From contig QIAP01000048.1 in assembly GCA_003225075.1 (NCBI GenBank), positions 1-42,732 of the forward strand: a DNA stretch of 42,732 bases. Direction: 5' to 3'. The DNA is from Acidobacteriota bacterium. Its GTDB lineage: Bacteria > Acidobacteriota > Terriglobia > Terriglobales > Acidobacteriaceae. Positions within the stretch are counted from its first letter, which is position 1. Every line of letters starts with the position of its first letter. The position numbers were made by a program, and so were the translations under genes. The notes beneath the pieces were generated by a model. The model saw only the letters and a program-made list of their open reading frames with translations. It ran no database searches and was not told the DNA's origin. Below, one piece after another: positions 16,456 to 24,792 of this stretch.

Positions 16456-18804
16456 TCAAGCATTTGTAGAAGAGGCTTTTGGCTCGTCGCTATCATCCAA
16501 TTCCTCTTCCTGGTAGTACTTGCTACCGTACTTTCCTTGATATTCGTAATAGTAGTAGTAGTCAGGAGAGCTCAAATCGACGGCATTGAGTAGCACTCCC
16601 GCCACCTTCGCATTAACCTGCATCAAAATGTCGCGCGAACGCCGCAGCGCTCCTTTGGTAGTTTGACCGGAGCGGATGACGAGCACAACGGCGTCAGCTT
16701 TGGTTGAGAGCACGACGGCATCTGTGACCGACAAGGTAGGCGGCGTGTCGATAATGATGTGGTCGTATTGATCCCGAAGTTGCGCTAGTAGGTCTCGCAT
16801 GTCGGACGACGCGAGGAGTTCTGCCGGGTTTGGAGGGGGCGTCCCGGCAGGCAGCACGAACAAATTTGGAAGTAGCGGCGACCGGGTGATAGCTTGCTGC
16901 AAAGTTGCGCTACCGGTCAGTATGTTGCTCAGACCACTGCGTGGACCCATGCCGAGAGCCTTATGGACGCCAGGTCGCCGCAAATCTGCATCAATCAAGA
17001 GAACTTTCACACCTTTTTGTGCGAGTACGATCGAACAGTTAATACTGGTCGTAGTCTTTCCCTCTTGTGGCAGCGCGCTAGTAATGAGAATAATTTTTGG
17101 CGGTGCTCCCAGCGAGGAGAGCAAAAGGGAAGTTCGCAGTGCCCGGTACGACTCCGCCATTTGGGACTGTGGTCGCGATTTCGTAACCAACTCGACCGAT
17201 TCTTTCGAGGACGCAACGATCAGCCGGTTTTCGTTCTTGCCTTCTACGCCAGTCCTAGAGCCTTGAGGGATCATGCCAAGTGAAGGGAGTGATGAAATGA
17301 TTTGGGCCTGCTCTGGTGTCCTCACCGTGTTATCGAGGTTCTCCAGCAAGAACGCCAGTCCGATTCCAGAGGTCAGTCCAAGGAGCAGCCCAAACGCGAG
17401 GTTTCGAGGGATATTTGGCTCGGATGGAGCCATAGGGACGCGAGCGGCGTTCACGATTTTTACGTTGCTTGAGTGCAAGCCTGCGGTAACACCAGCTTCT
17501 TTCAGTTTCTCAAGAAGTCCTTCATAAAGCTGACGATTAGTTTCTACATCACGTTTCAGAAGGCTGTATTCGATAGCGCTTTCATTTAGCTTGTTGGCTT
17601 GCTGCTTCTGCTTCTCCAGGGCATCCCGCAGCAAACCCTCCCGGTGCAGACTTGCCATATACTGGCCGCGCACCCGGCCGCTCATTTTTTTCATCTCGCC
17701 TTGAATTTGAATATCAATTTCTTTGAGCTGGTTGTTAAGCTGAGCCACTTTCGGATAGGATGCCCCGAATTGAGTACTCAGTTCCGCGACGAGGATCTTA
17801 AGGTCGGCCTGCTTGCCTCTAAGGCTGTCCAGCAGAGGAGATCCGGAGTTCGGATTATTTCCGCTATTGGAATCGCCACCGACCGGGGCAGAAGCAACTA
17901 CATCGGGATCGCCCGATTGAATCAGCCGGTACACCGATTCCTTTTCCATGCGTCCGGACTCAGCCGCTGTAAGTTCCTTGTTTAATTCGTCAAGTTTGGC
18001 GGTCGTAATATTTTGCTTTTCGTCAATCCCAAGAATCTCATGCTGTTTCTGGTACTTCACTAATTTTTCCTGGGAGGTCTCGACCTTCATCTGGAGATCG
18101 ACAAGCTGTTTTGAAAGCCAGTCGGCAGCTTGCATGGTCGATTCAAATTTCGTCTTAAAGTTCTGCTCGACGTAGGTAGTTGCCAGAGTATTTACGACTG
18201 TGGCGGCGAGTTCCTTATTTGGACTGCGGTAATGGAGCTCGATGATCCGCGAATTGGGTACGAGCGACACTCGCAGGCTTCCTTTAACCGCACTAAGTAA
18301 CGCGGAGGTTCTCGTTGAATCTGTCTGCAGGGGATCCGGGGCGAGGTTCAAGGAAGACGCGCTGTCGGGTTTTCCGCCAAACTCGGTCCGCTTGTCTAAA
18401 TTCAATTGTTTAATTACTTGTAGTGCCAGCAGATCGCTCTGCAGAATCTTTACTTCAGTGTCGAGATCGGCGGGATCGTAGTAATCGATGCTCATTGAGC
18501 CGGAGTCCTTGAAATTGACCAACCCGGGATCGGCTTTATTAACCGCGATGCTGCCTGATGCTTCGTAGACGGGAGTCATTTTCAGACTGGAGATCGCAAC
18601 CATGATGAAGATCCCAGCAAGGCAAAAGAGGATTGTCCACTTGCGCTTTATCAATACCCGCAAATACTCGCGCAGCACAGAATCCTGGGCCGGTGCGTTT
18701 GGGTAAATACCGGTGAGCAACTGGCGGCTAAATTCGACTGGATACGGCGCTTGTACCTCGCGAATCATCTGACCGTTCGTATGTACCAAAGGTCCTGAAT
18801 CCAT
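16456..18804 (-). CDS. Polysaccharide chain-length regulator/BY-kinase (Wzz-CpsD fusion)
   Basis: A 782-residue Wzc-type protein: cytosolic N-terminus, first membrane segment near residue 60 (ILFCLAGIFIMVAI), Wzz domain, a long periplasmic coiled-coil region, a second membrane segment (NLAFGLLLGLTSGIGLAFLL) and a cytosolic bacterial tyrosine kinase. Walker A is ALPQEGKTTT near residue 575, Walker A' is LLIDADLRRPG and the Walker B-like motif is HIIIDTPP. The C-terminus holds nine tyrosines between residues 749 and 764 for autophosphorylation. It controls chain length and export in Wzx/Wzy systems. Start ATG 18804 follows AGGAG; the frame continues 22 codons upstream without family character. 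First gene of its operon. There is no obvious partner phosphatase in the window. Confidence 0.95.
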   Translation of the reverse strand: MDSGPLVHTNGQMIREVQAPYPVEFSRQLLTGIYPNAPAQDSVLREYLRVLIKRKWTILFCLAGIFIMVAISSLKMTPVYEASGSIAVNKADPGLVNFKDSGSMSIDYYDPADLDTEVKILQSDLLALQVIKQLNLDKRTEFGGKPDSASSLNLAPDPLQTDSTRTSALLSAVKGSLRVSLVPNSRIIELHYRSPNKELAATVVNTLATTYVEQNFKTKFESTMQAADWLSKQLVDLQMKVETSQEKLVKYQKQHEILGIDEKQNITTAKLDELNKELTAAESGRMEKESVYRLIQSGDPDVVASAPVGGDSNSGNNPNSGSPLLDSLRGKQADLKILVAELSTQFGASYPKVAQLNNQLKEIDIQIQGEMKKMSGRVRGQYMASLHREGLLRDALEKQKQQANKLNESAIEYSLLKRDVETNRQLYEGLLEKLKEAGVTAGLHSSNVKIVNAARVPMAPSEPNIPRNLAFGLLLGLTSGIGLAFLLENLDNTVRTPEQAQIISSLPSLGMIPQGSRTGVEGKNENRLIVASSKESVELVTKSRPQSQMAESYRALRTSLLLSSLGAPPKIILITSALPQEGKTTTSINCSIVLAQKGVKVLLIDADLRRPGVHKALGMGPRSGLSNILTGSATLQQAITRSPLLPNLFVLPAGTPPPNPAELLASSDMRDLLAQLRDQYDHIIIDTPPTLSVTDAVVLSTKADAVVLVIRSGQTTKGALRRSRDILMQVNAKVAGVLLNAVDLSSPDYYYYYEYQGKYGSKYYQEEELDDSDEPKASSTNA
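16546..16560. repeat. Tyrosine-codon tract in BY-kinase C-terminus
   Basis: On the minus strand the codons TAC TAC TAC TAT TAC encode residues 749-753, giving a short trinucleotide tract inside the autophosphorylation tail. Slippage by whole codons would change the number of phospho-acceptor tyrosines without breaking the frame. Confidence 0.6.
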
Positions 18805-19175
18805 TCCCACTCCTGCACAACAATCTTGCGTGCGATTCCGCCCTAGTAAAGCGCTCCAGCATGCCCACAATGACCAAAGTCGGCGTCGAGGATGCTCACT
18901 CGCACTAAGAAAATTTATTCGTTATGAATGTTTGCCGCATTCTAGCACTGCACATAAAGCAATTTGTGATGATTTCCACAATAAATGCGGGGCGTTACCA
19001 AGCTACTTAACATCGTCGCAATAGTTATCTCGCTATACTACGCAGCATTGGTAAGAATTCAGAAAGTTGATGCCACGATTTTGTTTTCCCGATCGATGCG
19101 AAACTCAGTCATGATTGGATTGGAAATGCAGTGCATAGTTTGCAATATGACTTTCACAATCTCGAGGTTAGCTAG
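18805..19175. promoter_or_regulatory. Divergent intergenic control region of the two glycan operons
   Basis: This 371-base gap separates the start of the minus-strand BY-kinase operon from the start of the plus-strand pse operon and must carry promoters for both. It is AT-richer than the flanks. A TATACT hexamer at 19034-19039 could be a -10 element for pseB, but no good -35 box stands at 16-18 bases from it. I see no convincing gene here; a 64-codon frame reaching into pseB is considered an artefact. A CRP-like palindrome is listed separately. Confidence 0.5.
18965..18980. promoter_or_regulatory. CRP/FNR-family-like operator
   Basis: TGTGA at 18965-18969, six spacer bases and CCACA at 18976-18980 match the CRP half-site arrangement TGTGA-N6-TCACA at nine of ten defined positions. 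Its position is 161 bases from the BY-kinase start and 196 bases from pseB. No regulator is encoded in the window, so binding is inferred only from the pattern. Confidence 0.35.
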
Positions 19176-20198
19176 ATGAACTGGTCGGAGCAGGTTGTTC
19201 TTGTCACCGGAGGTACGGGTTCATTCGGCAAGAAATTTGTCGAGATCATGCTGCGGGACTATCACCCCAAGAAACTTGTCATCTTCAGTCGCGATGAATT
19301 GAAGCAGCACGACATGCGGGCGTCCGGTTTCAACCATCCGAGCCTGCGCTATTTCATCGGCGATGTTCGGGACCAATCGAGGCTGGAGCGTGCCTTCGCG
19401 GGCGTAACGGTGGTGATTCACGCAGCTGCCCTCAAGCAGGTCCCGGCCTGTGAATACAATCCCTTCGAAGCGATCCAAACCAACATCATGGGCGGTCGCA
19501 ACGTGATCGACGCCGCGATCAATCAAGGCGTACGGCGGATCTTTGCCCTTAGCACGGACAAGGCGGTAAATCCGATCAATCTTTATGGTGCGACCAAACT
19601 CTGCGCTGAAAAGATGTTCGTACAAGCCAACGCGTATGCCGGTGCGCAAGACACCCGTTTCAGTTGTGCGCGCTACGGGAACGTTGTCGGTAGCAGAGGC
19701 AGTGTTATTCCTGTTTTTCTGGAGCAACGCAAAAAAGGCAAAATCACTATCACGGACCCACGGATGACTCGATTTTGGATTACCCTCGATCACGGCGTGA
19801 AGTTCGTGATCCATTGCATCGAGAACATGCACGGCGGAGAGATCTTTGTTCCTAAGATTCCCAGCATGACGCTTTTGGAAATGGCGAAGAGTGTTGCCCC
19901 AAGTTGCGAGGTTGATTACATCGGCATACGTGCTGGAGAAAAGCTGCACGAGGTTCTTCTTTCCGAAGACGAAGCACGGAACGCACTAGAAGTGGACGAG
20001 ATGTACATAATCCAGCCTTCCCACCCATGGTGGAAACGAGAGAACTGGGTAGACGCAACTCCGCTGCCTGAAGGCTTTCGCTATACCAGTGACACTAATT
20101 CGCGTTGGCTTAGCGGAGACGAATTGCAAGACCTCATTGCGCCTGATATGCGGGTGCTGGCACATACGGGAAGGCAGCGCCAAGCCGCGGTTGTGTAG
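19176..20198 (+). CDS. pseB: UDP-GlcNAc 4,6-dehydratase (inverting), PseB
   Basis: PseB converts UDP-GlcNAc to the 4-keto-6-deoxy-L-arabino sugar, the first step of pseudaminic acid synthesis. The 340-residue cytosolic protein shows the NADP-binding TGGTGSFG (residues 11-18), the family-typical FSRDELKQ (37-44), AALKQVPACEYNP (84-96), STDKAVNP (126-133) and the catalytic Y137-x3-K141. The FSRDE and STDKA motifs favour PseB over the larger membrane-bound PglF/CapD dehydratases. GAGG lies eight bases before the ATG. It leads a run of genes with very short gaps (pseC starts 12 bases after it), so one transcript is likely. Confidence 0.95.
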   Translation: MNWSEQVVLVTGGTGSFGKKFVEIMLRDYHPKKLVIFSRDELKQHDMRASGFNHPSLRYFIGDVRDQSRLERAFAGVTVVIHAAALKQVPACEYNPFEAIQTNIMGGRNVIDAAINQGVRRIFALSTDKAVNPINLYGATKLCAEKMFVQANAYAGAQDTRFSCARYGNVVGSRGSVIPVFLEQRKKGKITITDPRMTRFWITLDHGVKFVIHCIENMHGGEIFVPKIPSMTLLEMAKSVAPSCEVDYIGIRAGEKLHEVLLSEDEARNALEVDEMYIIQPSHPWWKRENWVDATPLPEGFRYTSDTNSRWLSGDELQDLIAPDMRVLAHTGRQRQAAVV

Positions 20199-20209
20199 AG
20201 AAATTCAAA

Positions 20210-21421
20210 ATGAGCGTGACGCCAGTCAGCAGCGAAATACTCGCCATCAACGGCGGATCTCCCGTTCGCAAGACGCTGCTTCCTTATGGTCGGCAAACAC
20301 TGGACGATGACGATATTCACGCGATCGTGAACGTGTTGCGATCGGGCTGGCTGACTACCGGGCCGAAAGTCGAGGAATTCGAAGAAGCGTTTGCCGCACG
20401 GGTAGGGGCCAAGTACGCAGTGAGTTTCAGTTCAGGTACGGCGGCACTACATGGCGCCGCGTTCGCGGCTGGGCTTAAGGCCGGAGATGAAGCCATCACA
20501 ACGCCCATGACCTTCTGCGCCACGGCCAATTGCGCGTTGTACCAGGGAGCAAGACCTGTATTCGCCGATGTTTGTCGCGATACGCTGAATCTTGACCCTG
20601 AGCAAGCGATTACTAAGATTACGTCCAAAACCCGAGCAATCCTTCCCGTCGACTATGCCGGCCATCCTGCCGATCTTGACGCAATTCTTCAAATCGCTGA
20701 ACGCAACGGGTTAATTGTCATTGAAGACGCTTGCCACGCGCTCGGCGCGGAATACCGGGGCAGGTTGGTGGGCAGCATCGCGCATATGACCGTCTTCAGC
20801 TTTCACCCGGTTAAACATCTGACCACCGGTGAAGGTGGAATGGTGACCACCGAGCGGCCCGATCTTGCCAAAACTCTACGTCGATTCCGCAATCATGGAA
20901 TTGACAGTGATGCGCGCCAGCGGCAAACGGCCGGACAATGGCATTACGAAATGGTTCTGCTTGGTTTCAACTATCGTCTGACCGATATCGGTTGCGCTTT
21001 AGGTCTGAGCCAGATGGAAAAGCTTGAATCAAATCTGTCCCGTCGTCGTGAGGTTGCAGACCGCTACACTGAAGCTTTCCGGTATATTCCTGGCGTAGTG
21101 CCTCCGAGCGTTCGATCCGATGTCCTTCCAGCTTGGCATCTTTATCCTATTCGTCTCGATCTAGCACACCTTTGCGCGGATCGAGGGCAAGTGTTTCGCG
21201 CGCTGAGGGCGGAAAACATCGGTGTAAATGTCCACTACATTCCCGTGCATCAGCATCCGTTCTATCGCGAACGCTTCGGATACAAGGGCGGGGAGTATCC
21301 CGTGGCAGAGGACGCATATCAACACCTCATTAGTTTGCCTATGTTCCACGGTATCAGCGACGAGGATTTAGCCGACGTAATCCATGCTGTCATCAAGACA
21401 GTTGGACATTTCGCGAAGTGA
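20210..21421 (+). CDS. pseC: UDP-4-amino-4,6-dideoxy-AltNAc transaminase, PseC
   Basis: This DegT/DnrJ/EryC1-family PLP aminotransferase uses glutamate to aminate the PseB product at C4. The 403 residues start with the typical INGGSPVRK and contain SFSSGTAALHGA (substrate/PLP phosphate), the D173 region in IEDACHALGA and the Schiff-base Lys202 in SFHPVKHLTTGEGG. RNHGIDSD and NYRLTDIGCALGLSQ are characteristic of PseC. It follows pseB by 12 bases with an AGAGA site before the ATG. Together with pseG and pseI downstream this points to the pseudaminic rather than the legionaminic route. Confidence 0.94.
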   Translation: MSVTPVSSEILAINGGSPVRKTLLPYGRQTLDDDDIHAIVNVLRSGWLTTGPKVEEFEEAFAARVGAKYAVSFSSGTAALHGAAFAAGLKAGDEAITTPMTFCATANCALYQGARPVFADVCRDTLNLDPEQAITKITSKTRAILPVDYAGHPADLDAILQIAERNGLIVIEDACHALGAEYRGRLVGSIAHMTVFSFHPVKHLTTGEGGMVTTERPDLAKTLRRFRNHGIDSDARQRQTAGQWHYEMVLLGFNYRLTDIGCALGLSQMEKLESNLSRRREVADRYTEAFRYIPGVVPPSVRSDVLPAWHLYPIRLDLAHLCADRGQVFRALRAENIGVNVHYIPVHQHPFYRERFGYKGGEYPVAEDAYQHLISLPMFHGISDEDLADVIHAVIKTVGHFAK

Positions 21422-21445
21422 ACGAGCAACACCAGAGGTTGTTCA

Positions 21446-22141
21446 ATGGTAAAAGCACTTCCGGAAACCGCCCAGATACGCGAATGGACGAGCGACTTCG
21501 GTCGCGAGTACACCGACCGCAACACGTTTACGCCTCTTGAACTGGACGGTCTCTACCAGCGGAACTATGGGGTTACGAGGACAGAGTTGAATCGGCGCTT
21601 TCTAGAAGGTGTTCCCAAAGATGCGCAGATCCTCGAAATAGGATGCAACATGGGAAACCAACTGTTGCTATTGCAGGAGATGGGATTCACTAACCTGCAA
21701 GCCATTGAAATTCAGAGCTATGCTTTGGAGCGGGCCAAGAACCGTCTCCCTAACGCTAATTTCAAGCGGGCGTCTGCGCTGGCGCTTCCTTATGCAGATA
21801 GGCGTTTCGATTTAGTATTCACGTCCGGAGTGTTAATCCACATTGGGCCCCCTGACCTGCCGGTTGTTCTTGATGAGATTCATCGCTGCGCAAAACGTTG
21901 GATTTGGGGATTGGAATACTATTCGCCCGGCATGACTGAAGTGCCTTATCGCGGTCACCATGATTTGTTGTGGAAGGCGGATTATTCCAGTCTTTACCTC
22001 CAACGGTTTGCAGATCTAGAACTGGCCTGCGAACGCCGGCTACCTTATCTCGAGAACGAAAACGTCGATACGATGTTCCTTTTGCTGCGTAAGGCTAGCG
22101 GGACAGAAACCATTCTTGGAGCTCGCCAAGGAGAAGGGTGA
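21446..22141 (+). CDS. Pse-cluster-associated SAM methyltransferase
   Basis: A 231-residue class I methyltransferase with the SAM loop ILEIGCNMGNQ at about residues 62-72 and a post-I acidic Glu (AIEIQ). It resembles the methylase family that co-occurs with pseudaminic acid genes (known as pseudaminic acid biosynthesis-associated methylase): the start TDRNTFTPLELDGLYQ, FTSGVLIHIGPPDL and EYYSPGMTEVPYRGHHDLLWKAD are typical. The acceptor is not established for the family; methylation of the nonulosonate or its precursor is inferred. AGAGG precedes the ATG. Its stop overlaps the start of the cytidylyltransferase (GTGA, four bases), indicating translational coupling. Confidence 0.88.
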   Translation: MVKALPETAQIREWTSDFGREYTDRNTFTPLELDGLYQRNYGVTRTELNRRFLEGVPKDAQILEIGCNMGNQLLLLQEMGFTNLQAIEIQSYALERAKNRLPNANFKRASALALPYADRRFDLVFTSGVLIHIGPPDLPVVLDEIHRCAKRWIWGLEYYSPGMTEVPYRGHHDLLWKADYSSLYLQRFADLELACERRLPYLENENVDTMFLLLRKASGTETILGARQGEG

Positions 22142-22869
22142 GAGTAGTCGCGATCATTCAGGCGCGCATGGGGAGTACTCGTTTGCCCGGCAAGGTGCTG
22201 GCTGATTTGGGCGGCGCCACCGTCTTGGCGCGGGTAGTGAATCGTACCCGCGGTGCCACAACGGTGGACGAAGTTGAAGTCGCGACCTCGATCCAGACTG
22301 CCGATGACGCAATCGTAAAGGAATGCATGCGTCTTTCTGTGGGCTGTTTTCGAGGTGATGAGACTGATGTTCTTGATCGGTACTATCGCGCTGCGCAGAA
22401 TTGCGGAGCCGAAGCAATTGTGCGCATCACGGCAGATTGCCCTTTGATCGAGCCTGAGTTGATTGACAAGACTGTCAATGCTTTCCTCGACCATCAGTCC
22501 GACTACGCCACCAACTCTCTTATTGTGACTTACCCGCGTGGTTTGGATGTCGAGGTGTTCACTTGGGCGGCATTGGTACGCGCCTGGCATGAGGCAAAGG
22601 AATTTTATCAGCGAGTGCACGTCACGCCGTATATTTACCAGAATCCACAACTCTTTCGACTGTTTTCTTTGACAAGTGAATCGGACGACAGCCAGTATCG
22701 GTGGACTCTAGACACAGCCGAGGACCTAGAGATAATCCGCGCGATTTATGTGCACTTCGGCAATCGCGTTGACTTTCACTGGCGCGACGTAACGGCACTG
22801 ATGGACCGTGAGCCAGATTTGGCGGAGCTCAACGCGCACATACGGCAGAAAACACTGCACGAAGGATAA
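22138..22869 (+). CDS. pseF: SpsF/PseF-type cytidylyltransferase
   Basis: The 243-residue protein is a nucleotidyltransferase with the N-terminal signature IIQARMGSTRLPGK (residues 6-19) and ITADCPLIEPELID, as in the SpsF (COG1861) cytidylyltransferases. In this operon it should activate the finished nonulosonate as the CMP-sugar, the role of PseF. SpsF-type enzymes differ from the NeuA-like PseF of Campylobacter, so the symbol is assigned by context. The GTG start at 22138 overlaps the preceding stop by four bases and has AGGAGA upstream. RWTLDTAEDLEIIRAIY near the C-terminus is also characteristic. Confidence 0.88.
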   Translation: MRVVAIIQARMGSTRLPGKVLADLGGATVLARVVNRTRGATTVDEVEVATSIQTADDAIVKECMRLSVGCFRGDETDVLDRYYRAAQNCGAEAIVRITADCPLIEPELIDKTVNAFLDHQSDYATNSLIVTYPRGLDVEVFTWAALVRAWHEAKEFYQRVHVTPYIYQNPQLFRLFSLTSESDDSQYRWTLDTAEDLEIIRAIYVHFGNRVDFHWRDVTALMDREPDLAELNAHIRQKTLHEG

Positions 22870-22875
22870 CAACAG

Positions 22876-23646
22876 ATGCCCATCGTACGATTAACCAACT
22901 ATGTCGAGGCCTACAGGGTTAGGGCGCTATCACCAGATATTCATCGAATGGCGGGACGAGATGACAAAAACGCTCTAACGGAATTCGTGAATTCTCGAAT
23001 CTTGGAAGGAATGAAGTTCGGCCTGGGTGACGTTTTGGTGGACATCGGGTGTGGTGACGGGTGTCTCCTGCGAATGGCGGCTGGAAAGGTTTCCCGCCGG
23101 ATTGGCGTCATACCGACGAGGGAGGAGAAAGAAAGACTTGAGACGATTCTTCCGGACGTCACTTTTCTAACCGCGCTGGTACAAAAACTACCGTTAGAAT
23201 CTGAATCTGTTTCGCATATCGTTTGCAACAGTGTTTTGTTGTTGCTGGATTCCGAAAGTGATGTGACAGCTGCGTTGCAAGAGATGGCCCGGGTTGCACG
23301 TAGGCATGCCAAGATTTGGATCGGAGAAATCCCTGATGCGGACGAATACGAAGAACTTCATATGTACCGCGGAACCTCCGAATGGGATTTGCTCAGGCAC
23401 CTGCGGAAAAACGCAGGATGGAGACCCGCTCTTGGCATGGGACGAAGGCTGGTGAGGGGTTTTCTAGGTCGAGAAAGCCTAGTCTTGAATTCTGCTCGGA
23501 TGTTTCACGCCACCCCTGAGCGGCTGATTCGAATGGCTACGCAATGCGGCCTGAAGCTAGAGACTTACTTTAGACATCAAGAGTTGGACTTGCGAGGTGA
23601 CATCGTAGACTCGGCTCACCGATTCGATTACGTCTTCCGCAAGTGA
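22876..23646 (+). CDS. Class I SAM-dependent methyltransferase
   Basis: A 256-residue protein with the SAM-binding loop VLVDIGCGDG at residues 53-62 and a Methyltransf_11-like middle region (PLESESVSHIVCNSVLLLLD, then LQEMARVARRHAKIWIGEIPD). It has no membrane segment. It sits inside the pse operon six bases after the cytidylyltransferase and 15 before pseG, with AAGGA nine bases before its ATG. This is the second methyltransferase of the operon, and it is unlike the first in sequence. Its target is unknown; the location argues for modification of the nonulosonate, such as O- or N-methylation, but this is inference. Confidence 0.85.
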   Translation: MPIVRLTNYVEAYRVRALSPDIHRMAGRDDKNALTEFVNSRILEGMKFGLGDVLVDIGCGDGCLLRMAAGKVSRRIGVIPTREEKERLETILPDVTFLTALVQKLPLESESVSHIVCNSVLLLLDSESDVTAALQEMARVARRHAKIWIGEIPDADEYEELHMYRGTSEWDLLRHLRKNAGWRPALGMGRRLVRGFLGRESLVLNSARMFHATPERLIRMATQCGLKLETYFRHQELDLRGDIVDSAHRFDYVFRK

Positions 23647-23661
23647 GGGAATAAAAGCCTC

Positions 23662-24792
23662 GTGTTTGTTGCTGCAATTGAGTGTCTGAGTATGGTCATA
23701 ATTCGGTCGTGGCCTCGAATGCAAGCGCAGGGTCTGATAATCCGTGCTGATGCCAGCGCCGAAATTGGCGTGGGACATGTTATGCGTTGCCTGGCTCTTG
23801 CTCAGGCTTGGCAAAACGCGGGTGGACGTGTGACGTTTGCCTTGCATGAGTCTCCCCAATCTTTGGGTGAGCGCCTGTGCAATGAAAGTTGCGAAGTAGT
23901 TCGACTGGGCGCCCATCCAGGTTCGGTGCTGGATGCCGATCAGACCATTGCGCTAGCTCACCGCTGTGCATCCCAGACCTTGGTCCTCGATGGAAGCCGG
24001 TTCGATGCCGACTACCAGAAACGGATAAAGAAAGCTGGGTTAAGGCTCTTGTTATTGGATGACTATGCTACGGCCGCGCACTACTACGCTGATTGGGTCT
24101 GGAATGCCGATCTGCCGATTCGCGACGAGATGTACTCTGGCCGCGAACCATGGACGCAGCTAATGCTTGGGCCTAAGTACGCCCTCCTGGGCGACGAGTT
24201 TCTGCATAGTCACCCGGAAGAACGGATTGTGCCCGAAGTCGCATCGCGGCTGCTCATCACAATGGGGGGTAGCGATCCCCAAAACATGACAGTCACCGCT
24301 ATGCATGGTTTGCGGCACTTGAAGAAATCGACTTTACAGGTACGTGTTGTAATCGGATCCGCTAATCCCAAGCTAGATTTAGTCACGCAGGAGGTTAAGG
24401 AAAATATCCAAGAAGTGGAGATATTATGCGATGTCAAGGATATGGCTGCACAGATGGCATGGGCGGATATAGCTATTGCAGCCGTGGGCGTTACCCTTTG
24501 GGAATTGCTTTACATGGGGCCGGCAATCGTTTGTTGGCCACGCTACCCGGCCGACGTTGAAACAGTTTCAAGGTTATGCAAAATGGGCGCAGCCTTGTCG
24601 TTGGAACCCGACGCCTCCGCCGTCGCCGTCACCTCCGCCGTCGCTGGTCTCATGTCGAATGCAGGTCGCAGGCAGCGTATGTGCGCGGAGGGGCGGAGAA
24701 TTGTTGATGGGCTTGGGGCAAAGAGGGTAGTTCAGGCCCTGTGCGCCGGATCCTCCTGCGAAGAAGAAAGCTCCCGCGAGATGCGAGTGTAA
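23662..24792 (+). CDS. pseG: UDP-sugar hydrolase PseG
   Basis: PseG removes UDP from UDP-2,4-diacetamido-2,4,6-trideoxy-altropyranose to free the sugar for condensation with PEP. The GT-B-like fold shows RADASAEIGVGHVMRCLALA, in which the GxGH His is the catalytic base, TLVLDGSRFDADYQ, LLLDDYA, MLGPKYALLGDEF and the nucleotide-binding LITMGGSDPQN. From GTG 23662 it has 376 residues, but family homology begins only around residue 24; ATG 23692 or 23719 are equally possible starts. Near the C-terminus an 18-bp near-duplication encodes SAVAVT/SAVAGL. The TAA stop shares one base with the ATG of the next gene. Confidence 0.92.
   Translation: MFVAAIECLSMVIIRSWPRMQAQGLIIRADASAEIGVGHVMRCLALAQAWQNAGGRVTFALHESPQSLGERLCNESCEVVRLGAHPGSVLDADQTIALAHRCASQTLVLDGSRFDADYQKRIKKAGLRLLLLDDYATAAHYYADWVWNADLPIRDEMYSGREPWTQLMLGPKYALLGDEFLHSHPEERIVPEVASRLLITMGGSDPQNMTVTAMHGLRHLKKSTLQVRVVIGSANPKLDLVTQEVKENIQEVEILCDVKDMAAQMAWADIAIAAVGVTLWELLYMGPAIVCWPRYPADVETVSRLCKMGAALSLEPDASAVAVTSAVAGLMSNAGRRQRMCAEGRRIVDGLGAKRVVQALCAGSSCEEESSREMRV
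24614..24649. repeat. 18-bp tandem near-repeat inside pseG
   Basis: The 13-base unit CCTCCGCCGTCGC at 24614-24626 recurs at 24632-24644, an 18-base period that keeps the frame and encodes two SAVA blocks in a C-terminal helix of PseG. It is probably a small replication-slippage duplication without known function. Confidence 0.5.

Noticed and set aside
19034-19039. TATACT as a pseB promoter -10 element
   Set aside because: No acceptable -35 box at 16-18 bases; kept only as a note in the control region.
18985-19179. Plus-strand 64-codon frame with a hydrophobic start, overlapping the pseB start by four bases
   Set aside because: No ribosome binding site, odd composition and it lies across the divergent control region; it reads as a chance frame.
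19221-19949. 242-codon minus-strand frame inside pseB
   Set aside because: It lies entirely antisense to a clearly recognised enzyme and shows no domain; it is a mirror of its codon usage.
22045-22650. 201-codon minus-strand frame across the methylase and cytidylyltransferase
   Set aside because: Antisense to two recognised genes, with no motif or start signal.
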